From assembly GCA_903829855.1 (NCBI GenBank), contig CAIKRN010000230.1, forward strand, positions 1 to 14,319: DNA of 14,319 nucleotides, written 5' to 3'. The stretch comes from an uncultured Opitutia bacterium (GTDB taxonomy: Bacteria > Verrucomicrobiota > Verrucomicrobiia > Opitutales > UBA953). The notes under the pieces are model-generated. The model had not been told where the DNA came from. It searched no databases and was given only the letters and a program-made list of their open reading frames with translations. How positions within the stretch are numbered: the first letter of the stretch is position 1; the number at the start of each line of letters is the position of its first letter. The translations under genes were made by a program, and so were the position numbers. Positions 6,696 to 13,435 of this stretch are shown here, in pieces.

Positions 6696-6943
6696 ATGAG
6701 AGGGGGTAGACCTCCAGAAAACCCCCAGCCCAACCCGCCAGCAAGGCCAGACAAACCCCTTATTCGGCGGATTACGCTCACCTCCACCGTGTCGCACTGC
6801 CCCTGAACCTGACACCCTTCGACTATCTTTACTCTTCAGATGGAACCTCCTCCCCTCGTATCGCTCCAATACGATGGACAGCGGGGGGCGGTTTCATCAA
6901 TTCTGACTCCCCTACCCCCTTAAGCCTACCCCTTTCCAATCAC
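6696..6943. promoter_or_regulatory. Divergent intergenic region, protease / DUF6797 gene
   Basis: These 248 nt separate two start codons and must carry promoters for both directions. No convincing -35/-10 pair was found. A dyad, TCGTAT (6856-6861) and ATACGA (6869-6874), is an operator candidate. CTACCCC occurs twice just before the plus-strand start (6912-6918, 6926-6932), and GGGGGTAG lies near the minus-strand start. The gap holds no supportable gene. Confidence 0.45.
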
Positions 6944-9508
6944 ATGAATACCCTGACACGCATCAGCCTGCTGCTCGCCCTTGTGGCTAGCCCGGCCTTC
7001 GCCGCCGACGAGGCCAAGAAGCCCGACGCCAAGCCCCTCCCTAAGTGGGAAGCCATGGATTACGGCCGTTTCCTGGCCGCCTCCATCGATAACACCCAGG
7101 GCGAAAGCCCCTTCAAACAGCGAGGCTGTGCCGCCAATAAGGCAGTCATGGTCAACCTCGGCAGCCGCGACGCCGGCTACGCCTTCGATACCGAGACCCT
7201 CCGTGGTGCTGGCGGCTGGACCGGTGGCTGGATGAAATTCAAGGGCGTCGCCTTTGATGGTGGTCACGGCCCGAACCCCAGCCCGGCTGCTGGTGCCAAA
7301 GTCTTCTTCGAAACCAACCCCGGCCCTGGCTGGAGCTTCAATGGCTCCTTCGCCGAAACGCGCACCCTGCCCGTTGGCCCTAATGCCGCCACCATTGCGC
7401 TCGGCCCCCTGCCCCGCGAACACGCTAAATACCAAGGCCTGTACTTGCACGGCGACCGCGTCGTCTTCGCTTACAGCGTGGGCAAGGCCGAGATTCTCGA
7501 AAGCGCTGAAATGGAAACCATCGGTACCAACGTCGTCCTCAGCCGCTCCTTCACCGTCGTGAAGGGCGAACTCGACTCCTCCGTCCGCCTCATGGATCTC
7601 CCTTACGGCGGCAAGGCTGACCTCGCCGACAGCGCCAACGCCATCGTGCGCATGGAACTGCCGATGCCGCCCGCCGACGCTAAGAAGCCGGCCAAGAAGA
7701 CCGACGCCAAAGTCGCCAAGAATGCCCCGACACTGGTGAAGCCCGCCGATGAGCTCACGACCGTGACCGTCAACGGACTGCCCGCTGGTTCCGCCCTCAG
7801 CGTCAACGGAAACTTCCTCTCCCTAAAGCTCGCCAAGGTCGCCGCCGGTACCTCCTTCAAGGTCTCCTTTGCGCACGGCAACATCAACTCCGGCGACGTG
7901 CTCCGCAAGATCACCGCCCAGACCGCCGTTGCGGCTGACCTACGCACCTTCACCAAGGGCGGGCCCGCTCACTGGACTAAGGATGTCGTGACCGAAGGCG
8001 TCCTCGGGGACATCGACCAGGACAAGCAGGCTGACAAGGTGAAGGCTCAGATTGAAAGCGAAAACGACGCCGGCCAGAAGCAGGCGCTCAAGGACAAACT
8101 CGCGGAGATTCTTAATTCCCCGTACGTCGTGGACAATGTCACCGTCCCTTCAGACAACCCCTACAACTCATGGATTCGCGTCGGCGCGATCGACTTCTTC
8201 AAGGATGGCCGCATCGCCTTCGCCACCTGGAGCGGCGACGTGTGGATCGGCAAGTTCTCCGATGAAAAGCTCGGCAAGATTACTTGGCACCGTTTCGCCA
8301 CCGGCATCTTCCACGGCCTCGGCCTGAAGATTGTCAACGAGCAGATCTACGTCCTCGGCCGCGACCAGATCACCCTATTGCACGACTTCAATAACGACGG
8401 CGAAGCCGACTTCTACGAAAACTTCAATAACGACGTCCAGGTCACCTCGAACTTCCACGAGTTCACGTTCGACCTGCAGACGGACTCCCAAGGCAACTTC
8501 TACTTCCTCAAGGGCGGACCCGTGAACCCAGGAGGCCGCGGATGGGGCCCTCTCAGCAACCACCACGGTTGCATCTTCAAGGTATCCGCCGACGGTAAGA
8601 AATTCGAAGTCCACGCCACTGGCATCCGCGCTCCGAACGGCATGTGCGTCGGACCTAACGATGAAATCTCGAACGGCGACAACCAAGGCACTTGGGTACC
8701 CGTGGACTACATCCACTACTCCAAGCCTGGCGACTTCATCGAAGTCCCCGACCTCTCGCACCAGAACACCCCGCCCGCCAAATATAGTCCCCACCTCTGC
8801 TGGGTGCCTTACGACGTGGACAACTCCAATGGTTCACAAATCTGGGTACCCGCTAACAAGGGCAAGTGGGGTCCTTTCGAAGGCCGCATGCTCTACCTCT
8901 CCTACGGCAAGTCTTCGCTCTTCGCAGTCTTGCAGGAACGCGTCGGTGACGTCGCCCAGGGCGGCGTCGTGAAGTTCCCCCTCAAGTTCGCCACCGGCCT
9001 GATGCGCGCCCGCTTCAGCCCGATTGACGGCCAGCTCTATGTCGCCGGCCTCAAAGGCTGGCAGACCAATGGCGTCAAGGATGGTGCCATCCAGCGCGTG
9101 CGCTACACTGGCAAGTCCGTGACCATGCAGGAGTCGCTGCACGTCTCGACACAGGGTATCACCATCGGCTTCACGGGCGCCCTCGATAAGAAGACCGCCG
9201 CCGACCTGCAGAACTGGTCCATCAGCCAGTACAACTATCGCTGGACCGGTGAATACGGCTCCGCCGAGTACAAGGTCAGCAATCCTGATCAAAAAGGTAA
9301 TGACACCGTCGCCATTAAGTCCGTGAAGTTGTCGGATGACGGCAAGTCGGTGTTCCTCGAAGTCCCGGGCCTCGTGCCCGTGATGCAGATGCGCATCAAG
9401 ATGAACGTGAAGGCCGTCGACGGCACACGCGTCCCAGACGACATCGGCAGCACCATCAACGTGGTGCCGGAAAAAGAAGGTCAGGATTACCGCAGCTTCG
9501 CCAAGTAA
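6944..9508 (+). CDS. Secreted DUF6797 / beta-propeller dehydrogenase-like protein
   Basis: An 854-residue exported protein of a type common in Planctomycetes and Verrucomicrobia. A clear signal peptide ends at AFA (about residue 21). The N-terminal part (about 35-240; MDYGRFLAAS, GGWTGGWMKFKG) fits my recollection of DUF6797. A Lys/Ala/Pro linker follows (about 242-270). The C-terminal half looks like a six-bladed glucose/sorbosone-dehydrogenase-type propeller, with GIRAPNGMCVGPNDE as a typical blade motif. DFNNDGEADFYE (481-492) has the EF-hand/dockerin calcium pattern. The last 120 residues look like an Ig-like module (ITIGFTGALDKKTAADLQNW). The oxidoreductase role and any PQQ or sugar substrate are inferred from the fold only. 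Lysine is nearly always AAG and codons end mostly in C or G, suggesting strong expression. No Shine-Dalgarno sequence. It ends at its own terminator before the cytochrome gene. Confidence 0.8.
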   Translation: MNTLTRISLLLALVASPAFAADEAKKPDAKPLPKWEAMDYGRFLAASIDNTQGESPFKQRGCAANKAVMVNLGSRDAGYAFDTETLRGAGGWTGGWMKFKGVAFDGGHGPNPSPAAGAKVFFETNPGPGWSFNGSFAETRTLPVGPNAATIALGPLPREHAKYQGLYLHGDRVVFAYSVGKAEILESAEMETIGTNVVLSRSFTVVKGELDSSVRLMDLPYGGKADLADSANAIVRMELPMPPADAKKPAKKTDAKVAKNAPTLVKPADELTTVTVNGLPAGSALSVNGNFLSLKLAKVAAGTSFKVSFAHGNINSGDVLRKITAQTAVAADLRTFTKGGPAHWTKDVVTEGVLGDIDQDKQADKVKAQIESENDAGQKQALKDKLAEILNSPYVVDNVTVPSDNPYNSWIRVGAIDFFKDGRIAFATWSGDVWIGKFSDEKLGKITWHRFATGIFHGLGLKIVNEQIYVLGRDQITLLHDFNNDGEADFYENFNNDVQVTSNFHEFTFDLQTDSQGNFYFLKGGPVNPGGRGWGPLSNHHGCIFKVSADGKKFEVHATGIRAPNGMCVGPNDEISNGDNQGTWVPVDYIHYSKPGDFIEVPDLSHQNTPPAKYSPHLCWVPYDVDNSNGSQIWVPANKGKWGPFEGRMLYLSYGKSSLFAVLQERVGDVAQGGVVKFPLKFATGLMRARFSPIDGQLYVAGLKGWQTNGVKDGAIQRVRYTGKSVTMQESLHVSTQGITIGFTGALDKKTAADLQNWSISQYNYRWTGEYGSAEYKVSNPDQKGNDTVAIKSVKLSDDGKSVFLEVPGLVPVMQMRIKMNVKAVDGTRVPDDIGSTINVVPEKEGQDYRSFAK

Positions 9509-9528
9509 GTAAGGCGAAAGCCCTAGAC

Positions 9529-9556
9529 AAAGGCCCGGCATCTGCCGGGCCTTTTT
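9529..9556 (+). terminator. Intrinsic terminator after the DUF6797 gene
   Basis: AAAGGCCCGGC (9529-9539), loop ATCT, then GCCGGGCCTTT (9544-9554) running into a T tract (9552-9556). A perfect 11-bp GC-rich stem with a U-tract 20 nt after the stop codon is a textbook Rho-independent terminator. It separates this transcript from the cytochrome gene. Confidence 0.93.
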
Positions 9557-9610
9557 GTTGGATGCTTGCCTGCCTCACGGAATATCCACCCAATAGACTG
9601 AAGTCGCCCC

Positions 9611-11608
9611 ATGTCCTTCCGCCGCCTCTTCCAACTGTTCGCCGCGTCACTTGCGCTCAGCCTTGCTGCCGAGGACGCCCCCGGCCTTGCCGTCACTTTC
9701 ACCACCGCTGGCAAAGCTGATGTGCGCGTCGATCGCCTCCTCGCTCTCTACGTGCCAGCTGAGCAGGCACCGACACCGTTCCTTGCCCGCGGCCCTTTCA
9801 ACGTGAAATGGGAAGGCGACATCCAGTCGCCCATCCGCGGCAGCTTCAAACTCGGGATTGAATCTTCCGGTAAGTTTAAACTTACACTCAACGGACAAGC
9901 GTTAGCCGAAGGGCCAGGCTTGAAACCCATTCAGTTAAACAAGGGCGCCAATCATCTCATCGCGGAAATCAGCAGCGCCGACAAGGGCGATACCTTTGTG
10001 CGGGTCAATTGGTCGTCGAAAGATTTCCCGCTCGAGCCGCTACCACCCACCATGTTCACGCACGCGGCCAGCCCTGAACTTGGGGCGGCAACGCAACGTC
10101 GCGAAGGACGCCTGCTCTTCGCCCAATTAAATTGTGCCTCTTGCCATACCGATGCCGCACTCATTCCGGCCAAGGAAAGCGGCATGCCCGAACTCGGACA
10201 CAACGCTCCACTCCTCGCGGACTTAGGTACGAAATACAAACAAGCCTTCCTTGCGGATTGGATCGACAACCCACGCGCCATACGCCCGCACACGCTGATG
10301 CCGAAGCTTTTCAACGGGGCAGGCGCCGAGCAGAAGGCGGCGGACATCGCGGCCATGCTCACGCAGGGGGCCACACCGGTGACCGAGAAACCGCTGGACC
10401 CGAAACTCACGCCCATCGGCGGCGGCCTCTTCGCCAATCTTGGATGCATCGCTTGCCACCAGCGCCCCGACGCCACCGGGGTCGACGCGCTTGATCGCAT
10501 CCCACTGGGCCATGTCCGTGACAAATGGCACGCCACCGCCCTCATCGAATTTCTCAAAGACCCGGCGAAGTCCTACCCCGCCACCCGGATGCCACACTTC
10601 CGCTTAAGTGATGAAGAAGCCGCCCAGCTGGCGACCTACCTATTGGCCAACGGACGGATGATTAAACGCCAGCCCCTGCAGGGCGACGTCGGCCGCGGGG
10701 CGGCGCTCCTCGTCAGTGCCGGCTGCCTGAATTGCCACGCCGGCATGCCCGCAACGACCCAGCCACCATTGGCTAAAGTCATGAAAGCCAGCGACCAAGG
10801 CTGCCTCGGCGGCGATCAAGCCGCCCGCGGAACGTCACCCGACTTCGCCTTCAACGCCGAACAACGGAGTGCCCTCAAGGCCTTCCTAGGCACCGACCTT
10901 GCCTCGCTCAAACAAGACACCCCGGCCGAGTTCGCTGAACGCCAAATCAAGAACCTCAACTGCGTGGCCTGCCATGCCCGCGACGGCAATGTCAGCGCGT
11001 GGAGCAAGGTCGACGGCGAAGCCAAGAAGCTGCGCGACGTCCTGCCCCCGAAAGAGCACACCGAAGGCGAAGCGGTACCGGACGCTCCCATCCCGCCGCT
11101 CACCTGGCTCGGCGAAAAACTCCAGCACGAGTGGATGGCCAAATTCATCGCTGGCAAAATTGAGTACAAACCGCGCACCTGGCTGATCGGCCGCATGCCC
11201 GGCTTTGCGCCACACGTAGCGGGAGGCATCGCCCTCGGCCTCAACCATCAGCACGGCCTCCCGCAAAAAGAAGCGGCCGAACCCGCGCCTGACGCCGAGA
11301 AAGCCGCCATCGGCGGGAAACTACTCGGGGCTGACGGAGGCTTCAACTGCATCACTTGTCACGCCGTGGGCGATCAAGCCGCCACCGCCGTCTTTGAAGC
11401 TCCCGCTATTAATTTCGTCCAAACGATTGAACGCGTCCGCAAGGGCTACTTCCACCGCTGGGTCATGGCCCCAATCCGGATCGACCCCGACACCAAGATG
11501 CCGAAATACGCCGACCCCGAAGGCATGACCCAATTGACGGACCAATTTGACGGCAAAGGCGTCCAGCAGTTCGACGCCATCCGGGAATACCTGCGGACGG
11601 TTAAGTAG
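9611..11608 (+). CDS. Five-haem c-type cytochrome with N-terminal PA14-like domain
   Basis: A 665-residue exported electron carrier. After a signal peptide (about residues 1-20) comes a PA14-like beta domain (about 35-145; SFKLGIESSGKFKLTLNGQ, LIAEISSADKGDTFVRVNWS), often linked to carbohydrate binding. Five CXXCH haem sites follow: CASCH (175-179), CIACH (279-283), CLNCH (372-376), CVACH (451-455) and CITCH (580-584). Met-Pro motifs that could supply distal ligands are Met230, Met327, Met529 and Met630, matching haems 1, 2, 4 and 5; none is evident for haem 3. It probably passes electrons from periplasmic oxidation of an organic substrate, and the neighbouring propeller protein or Gfo/Idh/MocA enzyme are candidate donors. 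No Shine-Dalgarno sequence. Lysine codons are mixed AAA/AAG, unlike the flanking genes. Haem count is certain, partner inferred. Confidence 0.92.
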   Translation: MSFRRLFQLFAASLALSLAAEDAPGLAVTFTTAGKADVRVDRLLALYVPAEQAPTPFLARGPFNVKWEGDIQSPIRGSFKLGIESSGKFKLTLNGQALAEGPGLKPIQLNKGANHLIAEISSADKGDTFVRVNWSSKDFPLEPLPPTMFTHAASPELGAATQRREGRLLFAQLNCASCHTDAALIPAKESGMPELGHNAPLLADLGTKYKQAFLADWIDNPRAIRPHTLMPKLFNGAGAEQKAADIAAMLTQGATPVTEKPLDPKLTPIGGGLFANLGCIACHQRPDATGVDALDRIPLGHVRDKWHATALIEFLKDPAKSYPATRMPHFRLSDEEAAQLATYLLANGRMIKRQPLQGDVGRGAALLVSAGCLNCHAGMPATTQPPLAKVMKASDQGCLGGDQAARGTSPDFAFNAEQRSALKAFLGTDLASLKQDTPAEFAERQIKNLNCVACHARDGNVSAWSKVDGEAKKLRDVLPPKEHTEGEAVPDAPIPPLTWLGEKLQHEWMAKFIAGKIEYKPRTWLIGRMPGFAPHVAGGIALGLNHQHGLPQKEAAEPAPDAEKAAIGGKLLGADGGFNCITCHAVGDQAATAVFEAPAINFVQTIERVRKGYFHRWVMAPIRIDPDTKMPKYADPEGMTQLTDQFDGKGVQQFDAIREYLRTVK

Positions 11609-11618
11609 GTAGCTGCAA

Positions 11619-11638
11619 GGGGTAGGGGTAGGGATAGG
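11619..11638 (+). other. G-rich tract with quadruplex potential
   Basis: GGGG-TA-GGGG-TA-GGG-ATA-GG: four closely spaced G runs with short T/A loops, 11 nt after the cytochrome stop. The last run has only two Gs, so at best a two-tier quadruplex or slipped form. It shares the GGGTAGGG word with the REP-like feet at the window start. Confidence 0.5.
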
Positions 11639-11640
11639 CA

Positions 11641-11690
11641 ATCAAAGCATAAACCTAAATAACTGATAATTAGGTTATTAGGTAACTATT
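11641..11690. promoter_or_regulatory. AT-rich island with inverted repeat
   Basis: Only 12 of 50 bases are G or C in an otherwise GC-rich window. It contains AACCTAA (11652-11658) and TTAGGTT (11670-11676) as an inverted repeat with an 11-nt loop, then a further TTAGGT. It lies between the cytochrome gene and the Tat oxidoreductase gene and is a plausible promoter or binding region for the latter. Confidence 0.4.
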
Positions 11691-11710
11691 CCACCCCTGC
11701 CCCACCCCTG
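11691..11710 (-). other. C-rich tract (G-rich on minus strand)
   Basis: The plus strand reads CCACCCCTGCCCCACCCCTG, so the minus strand carries GGGG-T-GGGG-CA-GGGG-T-GG, again with four G runs. It mirrors the tract at 11619-11638 on the other side of the AT-rich island. Confidence 0.45.
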
Positions 11711-11712
11711 CG

Positions 11713-11749
11713 AAACGGCCGCCCCCCTCCGACTTCGGGCGGTCCGTTT
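11713..11749. terminator. Hairpin in the cytochrome / oxidoreductase gap
   Basis: AAACGGCCGCCC (11713-11724) pairs with GGGCGGTCCGTTT (11737-11749), a 12-bp stem with one bulged T. The A-rich 5' arm and TTT 3' arm are terminator-like, but no longer U-tract follows. It could end the cytochrome transcript or sit in the leader of the next gene. Confidence 0.45.
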
Positions 11750-11813
11750 GCTTGGAACAATCTCGACTCAGACGGCATCTCCTTATGCTCGGGCTCTACC
11801 CCCAGTCCAATCT

Positions 11814-13364
11814 ATGTCCCAACTCAATCGTCGTACGTTCATCAAGAACTCTGCCTTGTCTGCCGCCGTGGCCGGACTCAGCGCCCAGACCTATGCCCAG
11901 TCCGCGGGCGCCAACGGTGACCTCCGCGTCGCCGTCGTCGGCTTCCGTAGCCGAGGCCAGGAGCACATCAAAGAGCTCCAGAAGATCAAGGGCGTGCGTA
12001 TCGTCGCCCTTTGCGACGTCGACTCCAAGGTCGTCGCCAAAGGCCTCAAGGACATCCCTGGAGCCAAGGGCTACACCGACATCCGCAAGATGCTTGAAGA
12101 TAAGGATATCGACGCCGTCTCCATCGCTTCGCCAAACCATCACCACTCCATCCAGGGCATCTGGTCGCTCCAGGCCGGCAAGCACCTCTACGTCGAAAAG
12201 CCCCTCTCTCATAACATTTTCGAAGGCCAGCAGCTCGTCGCCGCCGCGAACCACTTCTCCAAGCAAATCGTCCAGGCTGGCACCCAGAGCCGTTCTGGCG
12301 CTGGTATCCGCGCGGCGATCAAGGACGTCCACGCTGGCAAGTATGGTAAAGTAAAAGTTGCACGCGCCATCTGCTACAAGCGCCGTAAATCCATTGGCCC
12401 CGCCAAGAAGAGCGACATCCCGGCCAATATCGATTTCGACCTCTGGCACGGCCCGGCCGACATTCAGGAATCCATCCGCGGCCATGAGTCCGACAAGGTG
12501 AACGAAGCCGCGAATAACGGCCCGGTGCACTACGATTGGCACTGGTTCTGGAACTACGGCGGCGGCGACCTTTGCAATCAGGCGATTCACGAAATCGATA
12601 TCGCCCGCTGGTTCCTCGGCACCCATGAAGTCGCCCCGGAAGTCGTCTCCGTCGGCGGCCGCTTCGGCTACACCGATTGCGCCGAGACCCCGAACACCTT
12701 CATCTCGATCCATAACTACGCTGCCGCACCTCTCATCACCGAGGTCTACGGTCTCTCCATGGACGGCAAGATGGACGGCCCGATGAACAAGTTCGGCAAG
12801 TTCTCGGAAGCCAACAAAGGCGAGAAGTCGGCCAAGTCTCCAGACATCGGCATCATCGTTGAGTGCGAGAACGCCACCATCGTTGTCCCTGACTACAACT
12901 CCGCCCAAGTTTACGAAGGCGGCAAGTTCGTGATGTCTTACGGCAAGACCGTGGACAAGGTTGACCTGACCGGCGGCGCCTCTGGCCACCATGCCAACTG
13001 GGTTGCGTGCATCCGCAAGGGTTCGGCTGAAGGCATCAATGCCCCAGTCCGCGAGTGTCATCTCTCCACTGCGCTAGTTCACTCCGCCAACATCTCGTTC
13101 CGCGTCGGCAGCAAGAAGAGCGCTGGCGAAATCAAGGAAGCCATCAAAGCGAGCTCCGGCTTGGCCGAAGCCTTCGGTCGCATGGCCGAGCACCTCGGTC
13201 GTAACGGCGTGAACCTTGATGAAACCAAGGCCACCCTGGGCGCCCCGCTCACCGTGGACACCAAGACCGAGCTCTTTACGGGCGCCAACGCCGAGGCCGC
13301 CAACCGCGACCTCATCGCCAAGCGCGAAGGTCGTGCAGGGTTCAAAGTCCCGACCTCGTTCTAA
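11814..13364 (+). CDS. Tat-exported Gfo/Idh/MocA-family oxidoreductase
   Basis: A 516-residue NAD(P)-dependent oxidoreductase exported folded by the Tat pathway. The twin-arginine signal is NRRTFIKNSA (Arg6-Arg7) with a hydrophobic stretch ending near AQTYAQSA (about residue 31). A Rossmann domain follows (about 37-150), with DLRVAVVGFRSRG in place of the usual GxGxxG loop, LCDVDS ending the second strand, and the EKP motif (128-130). The C-terminal domain has GGGDLCNQAIHEIDIARW, where His259 is the likely catalytic residue. Relatives oxidise sugars or glycosides, some at C3 to keto-sugars. I chose the ATG at 11814 because it starts the Tat signal; the 22 residues open upstream (to 11748) overlap the hairpin at 11713-11749. 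No Shine-Dalgarno sequence. Lysine is mostly AAG, as in the DUF6797 gene. It precedes a DUF1080 lipoprotein gene, a recurrent pairing in keto-sugar metabolism. Confidence 0.93.
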   Translation: MSQLNRRTFIKNSALSAAVAGLSAQTYAQSAGANGDLRVAVVGFRSRGQEHIKELQKIKGVRIVALCDVDSKVVAKGLKDIPGAKGYTDIRKMLEDKDIDAVSIASPNHHHSIQGIWSLQAGKHLYVEKPLSHNIFEGQQLVAAANHFSKQIVQAGTQSRSGAGIRAAIKDVHAGKYGKVKVARAICYKRRKSIGPAKKSDIPANIDFDLWHGPADIQESIRGHESDKVNEAANNGPVHYDWHWFWNYGGGDLCNQAIHEIDIARWFLGTHEVAPEVVSVGGRFGYTDCAETPNTFISIHNYAAAPLITEVYGLSMDGKMDGPMNKFGKFSEANKGEKSAKSPDIGIIVECENATIVVPDYNSAQVYEGGKFVMSYGKTVDKVDLTGGASGHHANWVACIRKGSAEGINAPVRECHLSTALVHSANISFRVGSKKSAGEIKEAIKASSGLAEAFGRMAEHLGRNGVNLDETKATLGAPLTVDTKTELFTGANAEAANRDLIAKREGRAGFKVPTSF

Positions 13365-13376
13365 GCTCCCCCGACG

Positions 13377-13409
13377 AAGCGGAGCGGTCGCAAGGCCGGT
13401 CCGCTTTTT
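13377..13409 (+). terminator. Terminator-like hairpin before the lipoprotein gene
   Basis: AAGCGGA (13377-13383) pairs with TCCGCTT (13400-13406), with inner CGG/CCG pairs and a T tract at 13405-13409. It lies 12 nt after the oxidoreductase stop and only 26 nt before the next start, so it may act as a partial terminator inside a shared transcript. Confidence 0.75.
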
Positions 13410-13435
13410 CATCTCTAAACCAAATCCCGCACCCT

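Noticed and set aside
6696..6869. N-terminal extension of the M66 protease by 58 residues
   Set aside because: The extension is Arg/Gly-rich with no signal features, whereas the ATG at 6695 begins a clear signal peptide.
8834..9541. 235-codon minus-strand open frame over the propeller gene end
   Set aside because: Antisense shadow, and it would start inside the intrinsic terminator.
9558..9586. TTGGAT and AATATC with 17-nt spacing as a promoter for the cytochrome
   Set aside because: The match to -35/-10 consensus is weak, and many such pairs arise by chance.
11796..13061. Long 421-codon minus-strand open frame
   Set aside because: It lies entirely opposite the Gfo/Idh/MocA gene. Strong C-ending codon use leaves antisense frames open, and the translation has no family features.
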